Source of the DNA: Chloroflexota bacterium
Lineage (GTDB): Bacteria > Chloroflexota > UBA11872
Length of the DNA stretch: 64,000 nt
Direction: 5' to 3'
Assembly: GCA_022824495.1 (NCBI GenBank)
Contig: JAJDZU010000020.1
Span: 1 to 64,000, forward strand
Shown here: positions 1 through 9,716 of the stretch, piece after piece
How positions within the stretch are numbered: position 1 is the stretch's first letter
How the letters are laid out: every line of letters starts with the position of its first letter
Translations under genes and position numbers: made by a program
The notes under the pieces: model-generated
Seen by the model: only the letters and a program-made list of their open reading frames with translations
Databases searched by the model: none
What the model was told of the DNA's origin: nothing

Positions 1-2175
1 GTGGCCGTGGTCCGGCGCCTCCGGCCGCGCGCCTGGCCGGCGCGGCGGGTGGCGCTGGCGGCGGTGACGGCGGCCTTGCTGCTCAGCGCGGCGTGGCTGG
101 GGCATGTCGCGCCCCTGCTGGCGCAGGACGGCGTCGGCATCGCGTTTGACGACCTGAGCAGCGTCCCCACCCACACCACCGTCGACCGCTTTCACGTCAA
201 GGTCACCGGTCTCAGCGCGTCGGCCACGTACGAGGTCCGCGTGTCCAGCGACCGCCCCACCGGCCTGGGGTTCGGCGCCTGCGGCACCGCGTCACAGACG
301 CAGACGGTGAGCGGCGCGGCCTCGCACACCGTCACGTTCGTGCTGTACGCCTGTCTGGTGGTCGACGGCACGGTGCGGGCCGAGGTGCGGGAGGCCGGGG
401 CCGCCACCGCGGCGGCCACGGTCAGCCAGGCGCTGTCGGTGCTGGCCATCCCCGACTGGGTGCCGGCCGAGCAGCGGCTGGCGCGGGGGGCGTCGGGGCC
501 GGTGGCGCGGGCGGGCCGGCCCGGCATCGTGTCGGGAATCCACTTCGACACGATCAGGGACACGTCGTTTCGGGTGAAATGGAGCCCGCCCAGCGACGGC
601 GGGAACCTGACCGGCTACGGCCTCCTGTGGTGGACGGGCCACGTGGTGAACGACAAGCCGGACTATGGCGACGCCACCAGCATCGGCGTGCCGACAACCT
701 TCCGGGAGAACGGGATCGACAAGCAAGCGCAGACGTTGAGCGGGCTGACGGCCGGCACGACCTATCACTACCTGATGCACGCCTGCAACCAGACCATCTG
801 CGGGCATTGGAGCTACCCGGCCAAGTCGGTCATGACCACGGGCACCGCGCCCACGGCGGCGCCGCCCTCCGCGACGCCCACAAACACGCCGACCCCCACA
901 CCAACGCCGACGAACAGGCCGACGACGGCCCCGACGTCCACGCCGGCCCCCGGGGCGCCGAGCTTCAGCAGCGGGGGCGCGCTGTCAGCCAACGTCCTGG
1001 TGGGGCACGCGGCCACCCTGACCCTGCCGGCCGCCAGCGGCGGGACCGGCGCGCTGACGTACCGGCTCGCGCCGGCCGTGGGCAACGGCCTGACGTTCGA
1101 CGGGACCACGCGCAAGGTGACCGGCACGCCACGGGCCGCCGCCAATCGCACTACCTACACCTATTCGGTCACCGACGCGGCCAACAAGACCGCCCAGCTC
1201 AACTTCCACCTCACGGTCTTCGACGTCAGGGTCGAGGTGGTACAGGGCGGCGCGTACCGGCCGTTGGCAAACGCCGAGTGGGGAATGCTGGACTACGCCA
1301 GCGTGGTGCTGCGGGAGGCCGGATTCACCCGCACGGACGGTCACCAGTTCCGGCTGCGGCTGCCCGCCAGCACGGGCTTCCAGGTTGGCCGAACGTGTCC
1401 GCAATACCCTGCGCCCACGGCTACGACCGTGCTGGAGTCGCCGTGGGTGGCATCGAACCGCGGTTTCTTCCTGGCGCGCTGCGGCCTGGGCGCCGGCGCC
1501 AGCATCAGCTTCGAGATCAAGGTGCGCCTGGGCACGAACGGGGCGGAGGCGTCGCTCTACACGGCGGCGACGACCGTTAAGCGGTCGTGGCACCGACATG
1601 ACCGCCGGGTGGTCTACTACATCACGGGGACCCTCGCGAACGGCGACATCGACGGCGAACAGATGTTCTCGGCCAACCTCAGCCGGACGCCGCATCCAAC
1701 ATTGACCGATCCGCTCAACTATCAAAACGCGGCAAAGGCCTGGCAGAACCTGCCGGCCAGCGGCGTCACGCTCGCCCGCCTCCTCAGCGGCAGCAGCGCC
1801 GACGTGATCATCTCGGGGTACTGGGAACCCGGCATCGACATCAAGGACCAATGCGGCGGGAGCGTGGCCTGCACGTATGGCGCCGGTACCTACCCGCACC
1901 TCGGCGATGGCCAGGTGTTCGTGATCGAAGACCCGCCACGCTGGCCTGGCAAGGGAAGGAAAGAATGGACGACGAGTTTCAGAGACGCCACCGATAAGTC
2001 GGATGAGTATGAGTATTTGCCCTGGGTCCTAATGCACGAATTCGGGCACACGCTGGGCCTGGGCCATAGCGCGGACGGCAACTCCATCATGGGTGGCAAG
2101 TCGCGGGCGGGTCTCTCCAGTACGGATGCGCAGGGCCTGAGGGCCACGTACGCCCACCACCGCGATGATCACTAA
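1..2175 (+). CDS. Exported zinc metalloprotease (metzincin type) with FN3 and Ig-like domains
   Basis: The N-terminus is basic then hydrophobic and ends in an Ala-Gln signal-peptidase-like site near residue 42, so the product is secreted. A fibronectin-III-like domain (about 173-280) is followed by a Pro/Thr linker (about 280-320) and a cadherin/He_PIG-like Ig domain (about 320-410). The C-terminal part carries HEFGHTLGLGH at 679-689, the metzincin zinc site, with a Met-turn (SIMGG, Met 697). Histidines of this motif bind Zn and the Glu is catalytic in M10/M12-like families. The GTG at base 1 gives a complete signal peptide, but the window edge prevents excluding an upstream start. Its stop overlaps the start of the cadherin lipoprotein by 11 bp, so the two are probably co-transcribed. 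Exact peptidase family and substrate are unknown. Confidence 0.8.
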   Translation: MAVVRRLRPRAWPARRVALAAVTAALLLSAAWLGHVAPLLAQDGVGIAFDDLSSVPTHTTVDRFHVKVTGLSASATYEVRVSSDRPTGLGFGACGTASQTQTVSGAASHTVTFVLYACLVVDGTVRAEVREAGAATAAATVSQALSVLAIPDWVPAEQRLARGASGPVARAGRPGIVSGIHFDTIRDTSFRVKWSPPSDGGNLTGYGLLWWTGHVVNDKPDYGDATSIGVPTTFRENGIDKQAQTLSGLTAGTTYHYLMHACNQTICGHWSYPAKSVMTTGTAPTAAPPSATPTNTPTPTPTPTNRPTTAPTSTPAPGAPSFSSGGALSANVLVGHAATLTLPAASGGTGALTYRLAPAVGNGLTFDGTTRKVTGTPRAAANRTTYTYSVTDAANKTAQLNFHLTVFDVRVEVVQGGAYRPLANAEWGMLDYASVVLREAGFTRTDGHQFRLRLPASTGFQVGRTCPQYPAPTATTVLESPWVASNRGFFLARCGLGAGASISFEIKVRLGTNGAEASLYTAATTVKRSWHRHDRRVVYYITGTLANGDIDGEQMFSANLSRTPHPTLTDPLNYQNAAKAWQNLPASGVTLARLLSGSSADVIISGYWEPGIDIKDQCGGSVACTYGAGTYPHLGDGQVFVIEDPPRWPGKGRKEWTTSFRDATDKSDEYEYLPWVLMHEFGHTLGLGHSADGNSIMGGKSRAGLSSTDAQGLRATYAHHRDDH

Positions 2176-5100
2176 GAGGTCCGCGATGGGACTCTTGGCC
2201 TGCCTGCGTAGACCATGGGCCTGGCGATTGCTGGCGCTGGCGGCGGCGCTGGCAGTCGCCGCCTGCGGGCCGAGTGAGCCGTCGCCCCGGCTGACGCACG
2301 AACCGATTCACCGGGCGTCGAACCCCGAATGGCGGGTGTCGCCGTCCATCGAGGAGCAGATCTTCAGGTCCGACGTGATCGTGCGGGCGACGCTGCAGAC
2401 GGCGACGGCGGCGACAGAGACGCTGCCGAGCGACCCCGGCGTAGCCCCCACCTACCTGGCCGTGCAGGAATTGCGCTTCACGGTGCACGAGTACCTGCAG
2501 GGCAGCGGCCCGACCTCGCTGCTGGTGGTGGTGCGGGGCACCCACGTCTACCTGACGGAGGCTGGGGCCCGCACCGACGCGGGCCACGCGGTGGAGCTGC
2601 GGGTCACGACCTGGGACGACCGGCAGGCGGTGCTCTTTCTCGAGACGCCAACGCGGCCGTATGCCTCGACCGCCTTGCAGTTCGTGTTATCGAACTACGA
2701 CCAGTCGCCGTGGGCCTACAGCGTGGACACGCTGAGCCGGGCGTGGCTGCCGGACGTGAACATCCCGACCGAGGGCGTGACGCCCACGGCGTTTATCACG
2801 GACGGGGCGCCGACGCCGCCGCCCACCATCACCCTGGCCGACCTGCGAGCCCAGATTGCGGCGCTGGCGGCGGAACTGACGGCGGGGGCCGGCATAGCGG
2901 GATTCCGAGAGTGCATTCTCACCAGAATCGGATATGAACGGCATCGCCGCGCCGTCCCGTGGACGCCGTTTCAGGAAGCCGCGACGCTTTCCTCCGGGGC
3001 CGCGGCCGGTACCGAGGTGTACACCAGAACGTTTGACTATGACGAACCGCGGTACCACCGCTTCTGGCTCACTGGCCCGGATGCGGCCCGCATCCAGACG
3101 CTGGTCGACGACGACGACAGTCAGCCCGGCAACGGCTATGACCATCGACTGGCCATCACCCGCCCCCTGCCGGCCGGCACGTATCGCCTGCACCGCAACT
3201 GGCAACACTCCTCAGAAATCCCCTGCAATTTCGTGCCCGACGATTCGTACCGCGACTGGACGGTCACGGTCACTGCGCCTATAGGGACGGTGCATGAGGC
3301 GTTCTTCGATCCGGCGGCGCTGGGGAGTGGCGTGGTCGGGCGGGACGCGGCCCAGGGGGTGCTGGCGCCGGCGGCGGTCGGCACGGCCGGCGGCTCGGCG
3401 GGCGCCGCGGGAGCTAGCCCGACGTCCGCGACCCTGCGGCGGTTGACCTGGGACGCGGGGCAGCTGCGGCTGGACGTGAGCGGCACCACCCTGGCCGGCC
3501 AGCAACTGGAGCTGATCCGGCTGGACGGCACGGTGGGGCTGACCCTGCGCGGCGACGCGGCGACGCGCACGGCCACCGCCGCCGGCCACGAGCTGCGCTG
3601 GCCGGTGTGCACGCAACCCTGGCAGCCGGGCGAGCGCCTGATGCTGCGGATCAGCCTCGCCCCCGCCGGCGACCCGCCGGCGGCCCCGGCCTGCCCCGGC
3701 GCGCCCGCCCTGCCCACGGTGACGGTCGATACCGCCGCCCTCGCGGCCGCCGCCGCCGCCACCCTGGCGGCGACGGTGCCCAGCGCCGCGGGGGCGGCGT
3801 CCTACCAGTGGCAACGCGACGTGGGCGGCGTCTGGACGCCGGTCGGCGCGGCCGGCGCCCAGTACCGGGCGCGCGCCTTCACCGCGATGACCGGGACCTG
3901 GCGGGTGCAGGCGCGCTACGCCTCCGGGGCCCTGGCCCACTCGGCCCCGGTCACGCTGACCTGGCCGGCCCCGGCCACACCGGTGTGTGCCAACGGCGTG
4001 ACCGTCCCCAATCCCACGACCAACACGGGCCTGGTGCGGGACTGCCAGGCCCTGCTGCAAGTGCGCGACGCGCTGGCCGGGCCCGGCCGCCTCAGCTGGG
4101 ACGGGTCGCGGGCGCTGAGCGCCTGGACCGGCGTCACCGTGGGCGGCACGCCGCAGCGGGTGACGGCGCTGCGGCTGGGCGCGCAGGATCTGACGGGGCC
4201 GCTGCCGGCCGCGCTGGGCCGGCTCACCCAGCTGACCGCGCTGGACCTGCGCGGCAACGCCCTCACCGGCGCGGTGCCTGCCGAGCTCGAAGCGTTGACC
4301 CGCCTGACCGCCCTCCACCTGGCCGGCACCCGCCTCACCGGCTGCCTGCCGGCGGCGCTGGCCGGCGTGGCCACCACGGACGCGGCGGCCCAGGGCCTGG
4401 CCGCCTGCCAGGCGGGCCCGGCCTTTAGCGCCCCCCGCTACGACTGGATCGTGCCGGCCGGCCTGCCCGCGGGCGCGGCCATCGGCCAGCTGCAGGCCAC
4501 CGACCCGGCCGGTGGCGCCGTCACCTACGCCCTGACGGCTGGCAACGACGCCGGCGGGTTCCAGCTCGACGCCACCACCGGCATCCTCACGGTGGCGGGG
4601 CCGCTGCCGGCCAGCGGCGCCAGCCTGGAGGTCACCGCCACGGACGCGCGGGGCGGCATCGGCCGCGTGCCGGTGGCGGTGGGGGTGGCCGACGCGGCCC
4701 AGCAGCGCGCCCCGCCGCTGTTCCCGGCGGGGGGCTGGACCTTCCGCGTGGCCGAGGACGCGGCGGTGGGCACCGTGGTCGGGACGGCCGCGGCCCGCGA
4801 CCTGGACGGCGGCCCGCTGACCTACGCGCTGACGGCGGGGAACACGGGCAGCGCCTTCGCCCTGGACGCCAGTTCCGGCGCCTTGACGGTGGCGGGCGCG
4901 CTGGACCACGCGACGACGCCCAGCTACAGCCTGACCCTGACGGCCACCGACGCCCATGGCGGGAGCGCCACGGCCACGGTGACCGTGACGGTCACGGACG
5001 TGCCGCCCGCGCCGGTGTTCGCGGCGGCCAGCTACGCCTTCACGGTGGCCGAAGACACGGCGGCGGCCACCCAGGTCGGCACGGTGCGGGCCACCGTCGC

Positions 5101-7987
5101 CGGCGGGGCGGCGGTGACCCACACGCTGACCGCCGGCAACACCGGCGGCGCCTGGGACCTCGATGCGGCCACCGGCGAGCTGAAGCTGACGCAGGCGCTG
5201 GATTACGAGACCACGCCCACCTACCACCTCACCATCGAAGCCCGCAGCGGCCCCGCCGCCGCCACCGTCGTCCCGGTCGCCGTGACCGTTACCAACGTGG
5301 ACGAGCCGCCGGCGTTCGCGGCGGCGAGCTACGCCTTCAGCGTGGCCGAGGACACGGTGGTGACCACGCGCGTGGGGACCGTCACGGCCGCGGATCCCGA
5401 GGGTGCCACGGTGATCTACGACATCACGGCGGGCGACGCGGCCCGGCGGTGGGCGGTGGACGCGCTGGCCGGCCACCTGGTGCTGGCCAACCGGCTGGAC
5501 TACGAGACCACCACGGCCTATTCCCTCACGGTGCGGGCCCTCATCCTGGGAGGCAGCGGCCCCACGGCCGCGGCCACGACGACGGTGGCGGTGACAGTGA
5601 CGGACGTGCTGGACGCGCCGCCGGCGCCGGCCAACCTGGCCGTCACGCCCGCCGCCGCCAGCCTGTCCCTCACCTGGGACGCCGTCACCGGCGCCAGCAA
5701 GTACCAGGTGGACTACCGAACCAGTGGTGCCACCGAGTGGACCACCGCGGCGGACAACCTCACGGATGCCAGCGCTACCGTGGCCGACCTGACGTGCGCC
5801 ACGGCCTACGAGGTGCGGGTACGCGCCTACGGCAGCGACGGCAGCTACTCGGACGCCTGGAGTTCGCCGTCGGCGACTCTGGCGGCCACCACCGGGGCCT
5901 GCCCGCCGCCGGCCTTCGGGGCCGAGACCTACAGCTTCAGCGTGGCCGAGAACAGCGCGGCGGCTACCGCCGTCGGCACGGTCGCGGCCACGACCATGGG
6001 ACCAGGCCCGGTGACCTATGCCATCACGGCGGGCAACGACGCCGCGGCCTTCGCCCTGGACGCCAGCGCCGGGGCTCTGACGGTGGCGGGCGCGCTGGAT
6101 TACGAGACGACCGCCAGCTACCCCCTGACGGTGACCGCCAGCGACCCCGCGGGCGGGTCGTCCACGGCGGTGGTCACGGTCACGGTGACGGACGTGGATG
6201 AAGCGCCCGCGTTCGGGGCCGCCGACTACGACTTCAGCGTGGCGGAAGACGCGGCCACGGGCGCGGCGGTGGGCACCGTCACAGCTACCGACCCTGAGGA
6301 CGGGACGGTGACGTACGCCATCGCGGCCGGCAACGAGGCCGAGACCTTCGCCCTCGACGCCGGCACCGGCGCGCTGACGGTGGCCGCGGCCCTGGATTAC
6401 GAGACCGCCGACTCCTACAACCTGACCGTGTCGGCCGGCGACGCCCAGGGCCACACGGCGACGGCTGACGTGGCGATTACGGTGACGGACGTGGTCTTCC
6501 CGCCGGTGTTCGCCGAGTCCAGCTACGCATTCAGCGTGGCCGAGGACGCGGCCGTGGGGGCGGCGGTGGGCACGGTGAGCGCGACCGAACCCGAGGGCGG
6601 GGTGGTGACCTATGCGCTGACGGCGGGCAATGACGCGGGCCTCTTCGCGATCGACGCCGGCACGGGGGCGCTGACCGTGGCCGCCGCGGTGGACCACGAG
6701 ACGACATCCAGCCACAGCCTGACCGTCCAGGCCGCCAGCGGCGGCGGGGCGGCCACGACGACGGTGGCGGTGACCGTGACGGTGACGGACGTGGACGAGG
6801 CGCCCTCGTTCGGGGCGGAGTCGTTCAGCTTCAGCGTGGCCGAGGACGCGGCGGTAGGGGCGGCGGTAGGCACCGCGGGCGCGACCGATCCGGAAGGCGG
6901 GACGCTGACCTACGCCATTACGGCGGGCAATGACGCGGGCGCGTTCGCCCTGGATACCGGCACCGGCGCGCTGACGGTGGCCGCGGCCCTGGACCATGAG
7001 GCCGTCGCCAGCTATAGCCTGACGATCAGCGCCAGTAGCGGCGACCATTCGGTGACGACGACGGCGGCCATCGCGGTCACGAACGTGGACGAGCCGCCGG
7101 CGTTCGGGGCCGAGAGCTATGCCTTCAGCGTGGCGGAGGACGCCGCCGCGGGCGCGGCCGTGGGCGCCGTCACCGCGACCGACCCGGAGGGCGGGGCGCT
7201 GACCTATGCGATCACTGCGGGCAACGACGGGAGCGCCTTTGCGATCGCCGCCGCCAGTGGGGCCCTGACCGTCGCCGGGGTGCTGGATTACGAGACGACC
7301 ACGAGTTACAGCCTGACGGTGACGGCCAGCGACGCGGCGGGCGGGACGGCGACGGCCACGGTGGCGATTACGGTCACGGATGTGGACGAGGCGCCGGCGT
7401 TCGGAGAGACCAGCTATGCCTTCAGCGTCGCGGAGGACGCGGCGGTGGCGGCGGCGGTGGGCACGGTCGGCGCGACGGACCCGGAGGGCGGCACGCTGAC
7501 GTACGCCATCACGGCGGGCAACGACGCGGGCGCGTTCGCCCTGAACGCCGCCAGCGGCGCGCTGACCGTGGCCAAGACGCTGGACCGGGCGACCACCGCC
7601 ACCTACAGCCTGACCCTGAGCGCCAGCGACGCGGCGGGCGGAACCGCCGCGGTGACGGTGACGATCACGGTCACCAAGGCGGACAAGCCGCCCGTCTTTG
7701 GCTCCGCCAGCTATGCCTTCAGCGTGGCCGACAGCGTCACCATCGGCACGCGCATCGGCACGGTGTCGGCCACCGATCCCGAAGGCGCCACCGTGGTGTA
7801 CGAAATCTCGGCGGGCAACGCCGCCAGCCATTGGGCGGTGGACGCGCTGGCCGGGCACGTGGTGGTGGGGGCGCAACTGAACCATTCCACCACCCCGAGC
7901 TACAGCCTCACCATCAAGGCCATCACCGGGCGCGACAGCCCGTCAGCCACCGCCACCGTCACCGTCACCGTGACCAGCGGAAGCTGA
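2165..7987 (+). CDS. Giant surface lipoprotein with LRR, FN3 and about 11 cadherin-like repeats
   Basis: This is a 1,940-residue protein. A lipobox (LAVAAC, Cys34) after a basic/hydrophobic leader predicts lipid anchoring. Residues about 40-500 are unique. An Ig-like stretch (about 515-600) and two leucine-rich-repeat units (LTALDLRGNALTG type, about 680-730) follow. From about residue 750 come 11 cadherin-like repeats of about 100 residues, each with a core F.V.E(D/N), an ATDPEGG-like turn, YAITAGN and ALTVAG; one FN3 domain lies between the fourth and fifth. Acidic DPEGG and DxD positions fit Ca2+ binding. Such proteins usually mediate adhesion. The start at 2165 overlaps the upstream protease gene; a second ATG at 2186 would also keep the lipoprotein signal. 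No C-terminal anchor is visible. Confidence 0.85.
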   Translation: MITKRSAMGLLACLRRPWAWRLLALAAALAVAACGPSEPSPRLTHEPIHRASNPEWRVSPSIEEQIFRSDVIVRATLQTATAATETLPSDPGVAPTYLAVQELRFTVHEYLQGSGPTSLLVVVRGTHVYLTEAGARTDAGHAVELRVTTWDDRQAVLFLETPTRPYASTALQFVLSNYDQSPWAYSVDTLSRAWLPDVNIPTEGVTPTAFITDGAPTPPPTITLADLRAQIAALAAELTAGAGIAGFRECILTRIGYERHRRAVPWTPFQEAATLSSGAAAGTEVYTRTFDYDEPRYHRFWLTGPDAARIQTLVDDDDSQPGNGYDHRLAITRPLPAGTYRLHRNWQHSSEIPCNFVPDDSYRDWTVTVTAPIGTVHEAFFDPAALGSGVVGRDAAQGVLAPAAVGTAGGSAGAAGASPTSATLRRLTWDAGQLRLDVSGTTLAGQQLELIRLDGTVGLTLRGDAATRTATAAGHELRWPVCTQPWQPGERLMLRISLAPAGDPPAAPACPGAPALPTVTVDTAALAAAAAATLAATVPSAAGAASYQWQRDVGGVWTPVGAAGAQYRARAFTAMTGTWRVQARYASGALAHSAPVTLTWPAPATPVCANGVTVPNPTTNTGLVRDCQALLQVRDALAGPGRLSWDGSRALSAWTGVTVGGTPQRVTALRLGAQDLTGPLPAALGRLTQLTALDLRGNALTGAVPAELEALTRLTALHLAGTRLTGCLPAALAGVATTDAAAQGLAACQAGPAFSAPRYDWIVPAGLPAGAAIGQLQATDPAGGAVTYALTAGNDAGGFQLDATTGILTVAGPLPASGASLEVTATDARGGIGRVPVAVGVADAAQQRAPPLFPAGGWTFRVAEDAAVGTVVGTAAARDLDGGPLTYALTAGNTGSAFALDASSGALTVAGALDHATTPSYSLTLTATDAHGGSATATVTVTVTDVPPAPVFAAASYAFTVAEDTAAATQVGTVRATVAGGAAVTHTLTAGNTGGAWDLDAATGELKLTQALDYETTPTYHLTIEARSGPAAATVVPVAVTVTNVDEPPAFAAASYAFSVAEDTVVTTRVGTVTAADPEGATVIYDITAGDAARRWAVDALAGHLVLANRLDYETTTAYSLTVRALILGGSGPTAAATTTVAVTVTDVLDAPPAPANLAVTPAAASLSLTWDAVTGASKYQVDYRTSGATEWTTAADNLTDASATVADLTCATAYEVRVRAYGSDGSYSDAWSSPSATLAATTGACPPPAFGAETYSFSVAENSAAATAVGTVAATTMGPGPVTYAITAGNDAAAFALDASAGALTVAGALDYETTASYPLTVTASDPAGGSSTAVVTVTVTDVDEAPAFGAADYDFSVAEDAATGAAVGTVTATDPEDGTVTYAIAAGNEAETFALDAGTGALTVAAALDYETADSYNLTVSAGDAQGHTATADVAITVTDVVFPPVFAESSYAFSVAEDAAVGAAVGTVSATEPEGGVVTYALTAGNDAGLFAIDAGTGALTVAAAVDHETTSSHSLTVQAASGGGAATTTVAVTVTVTDVDEAPSFGAESFSFSVAEDAAVGAAVGTAGATDPEGGTLTYAITAGNDAGAFALDTGTGALTVAAALDHEAVASYSLTISASSGDHSVTTTAAIAVTNVDEPPAFGAESYAFSVAEDAAAGAAVGAVTATDPEGGALTYAITAGNDGSAFAIAAASGALTVAGVLDYETTTSYSLTVTASDAAGGTATATVAITVTDVDEAPAFGETSYAFSVAEDAAVAAAVGTVGATDPEGGTLTYAITAGNDAGAFALNAASGALTVAKTLDRATTATYSLTLSASDAAGGTAAVTVTITVTKADKPPVFGSASYAFSVADSVTIGTRIGTVSATDPEGATVVYEISAGNAASHWAVDALAGHVVVGAQLNHSTTPSYSLTIKAITGRDSPSATATVTVTVTSGS

Positions 7988-8040
7988 CCTCCCCCGTCGC
8001 CTGGCATACCGCCGCCGGCGTCCTCAAATGCCCGCCCGCT

Positions 8041-8304
8041 CTTCCTCCCTCTCCCTGTGGGAGAGAGTCGGGGTGAGGGTCTTCCGCTCGTGATGCCTCC
8101 CCAGCGCCGCGCTTCAGACGGCCCGAATCTCCGCGCCCCCTCTTCCTCCCTCTCCCCGTGGGAGAGGGTCGGGGTGAGGGTCCTCCGGGCAACCACCGCC
8201 GGTCAGACAACAATCTCTCCTGCGCGAGAGGGCTAGGGTGAGGCGTCTTCCGCGCAACCGCCGAACCCACACTGAGCCGCCTCTTCCTCCCTCTCCCTTG
8301 AGGG
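8041..8304. repeat. Palindromic intergenic repeats, left group
   Basis: About 40-bp units consist of a CT-rich arm, a short loop and the reverse-complement arm (CCCTCTCCC...GGGAGAGGG), followed by a GGGGTGAGGGT tail. Copies begin near 8041, 8142 and 8212 (a variant with TGCGCGAGAGGG), and a half copy ends at 8304 where the IS begins. There is no coding potential. The 317 bases after the cadherin gene hold nothing else. Such REP-like elements occur in many bacteria, where they can fold as hairpins and act in transcription ending or as IS targets. Confidence 0.85.
8158..8304. repeat. 147-bp direct repeat, left copy flanking the IS
   Basis: Bases 8158-8304 match 9570-9716 with two substitutions that I can see (C/T near 8169 and A/G near 8208). 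The left copy stops exactly where the IS inverted repeat begins, and the right copy starts exactly where the IS ends. Confidence 0.85.
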
Positions 8305-9569
8305 TGTGCAGACCGGGGACATCATTTACACGTGTTCGGAGACATGGTTTACACATCCAGCGATGAGGTGGAGGACCGGGATGTGCCGTTTGCGGAGCGA
8401 CAAGTGAGCGATCTGCGGGCCGAGTTTGTGGCGTTGGCCAGCCAGCCGGGGGCCAACCGGCGCGCGCTGTGCCAGCGCTTTGGAATCTCGGCGCCCACGG
8501 GGTACAAGTGGCTGCGGCGCTACGCCGCTGAGGGCCCGGCGGGGCTGCGGGACCGCTCGCGACGGCCCCACCACAGTCCGGCGCAGACCGCCCCGGCCAT
8601 CGAGCAGGCGGTGCTGGCCCTGCGCGCCCAGCACCCCACCTGGGGCGGCCGCAAGCTGCGCGTGCTGCTGGCTCGGCAGGGTGTCCAGCCGCTGCCGGCG
8701 ACCTCGACGATCACGGCCATCCTGCGCCGCCACCACCAGCTGGATCCGGCGCAGGGGGCCGGCCAGCCGCGCGCCTGGCAGCGCTTCGAGCATCCCTCTC
8801 CCAACGCCCTGTGGCAGATGGACTTCAAGGGCGGCTGGCCCTGCGGCCCCGGGCGCTGTCATCCGTTGACCATCCTCGACGACCACTCGCGCTACGCCCT
8901 CGGCCTGGTCGCCTGTCCCAATCAGCGCACCGCCACCGTGCAGGTCCACCTGATCACGGCCTTCCAGCGCTACGGGCTGCCCGACCGGCTGCTGGTCGAC
9001 AACGGCAGTCCCTGGGGCAATCACCCGGCCCATCCCTACACCCCGTTGACCGTCTGGCTGCGCCGCCTGGGCATCGCCGTCAGCCACCGCCGGCCCTACC
9101 ACCCCCAGACCCTGGGCAAGGACGAGCGTTTCCACGGCACCCTCGAGCGCGACTTCGGCCGGCAGCCGCCGCGGCCCGATCTGGCCAGCTGGCAGACCGC
9201 CTTCGATGCCTGGCGCCAGGAGGACCAACCAGGTGCGGCCGCACGAGGCGCTGGCCCTGGCCGTGCCCGCCAGTCGCTATCGCGTCAGCCCCCGGCCCTA
9301 TCCGGCCCAATTGCCCCCGCTGCCCTACGGGCCCGACGACCAGCGCCGCCGCGTGGGGCTGGGCGGCCGCGTGTCGTTCCAGGGCCGCCGGCTGCGGGTC
9401 CCGAAGGGCCTGCGCGGCGAAACGGTCGCGATCCGCCCGACCGCCACCGACGGCTGCTGGACCCTGCACTTTATGACCGACCAACTGGCCACCCTCGATC
9501 TCCGACACCCTGCCTAAATGTGTAAACCATGTGTCCGAACGTCTGTAAACCATGTGTCCGGTCTGGACA
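8305..9569 (+). mobile_element. IS481-family-like insertion sequence (1,265 bp)
   Basis: Terminal inverted repeats of about 50 bp (8305-8354 and 9520-9569) begin TGT and end ACA, as in the IS481 family, and agree at about 41 of 50 positions. Each end holds two tandem sub-motifs of the form (A/T)CGG..ACAT..TTTACA. The element carries one transposase gene that is interrupted by a frameshift. It sits in a palindromic repeat cluster and is bounded by a 147-bp direct repeat instead of the usual short target duplication. Confidence 0.85.
8332..9517 (+). pseudogene. IS481-type DDE transposase with a +1 frameshift
   Basis: The N-terminal helix-turn-helix region (RRALCQRFGISAPTGYKWLRRY) is followed by an rve/DDE core. 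WQMDFKG supplies the first Asp, LLVDNGSPWG the second, and KDERFHGTLERDFG the Glu. After WRQE near base 9220 the sequence continues in another frame with NQVRPHEALALAVPASRYR, the normal IS481 C-terminus, to a TAA at 9517. One extra base around 9220-9225 therefore breaks the gene. Programmed frameshifting cannot be excluded, but I see no clear slippery run and IS481 transposases are normally single-frame. The ATG at 8344 is a likelier start than the GTG at 8332. Confidence 0.8.
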
Positions 9570-9716
9570 GTGGGAGAGGGTTGGGGTGAGGGTCCTCCGG
9601 GCAACCACCGCCGGTCAGGCAACAATCTCTCCTGCGCGAGAGGGCTAGGGTGAGGCGTCTTCCGCGCAACCGCCGAACCCACACTGAGCCGCCTCTTCCT
9701 CCCTCTCCCTTGAGGG
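9570..9716. repeat. 147-bp direct repeat, right copy flanking the IS
   Basis: This is the second copy of 8158-8304. It begins at the first base after the IS and ends inside a CCCTCTCCC-TTGA-GGGAGAGGG palindrome that continues intact on the right. Confidence 0.85.

Noticed and set aside
3212..7885. A 1,557-codon open frame on the minus strand
   Set aside because: It is the antisense shadow of the G+C-rich cadherin repeats; its Arg/His/Gly-rich content follows the repeat period and has no domain.
8332..9525. Transposase as one intact 397-residue protein
   Set aside because: The C-terminal 100 residues in that frame are Pro/Arg/Ala-rich without family likeness, while the next frame carries the normal IS481 ending.
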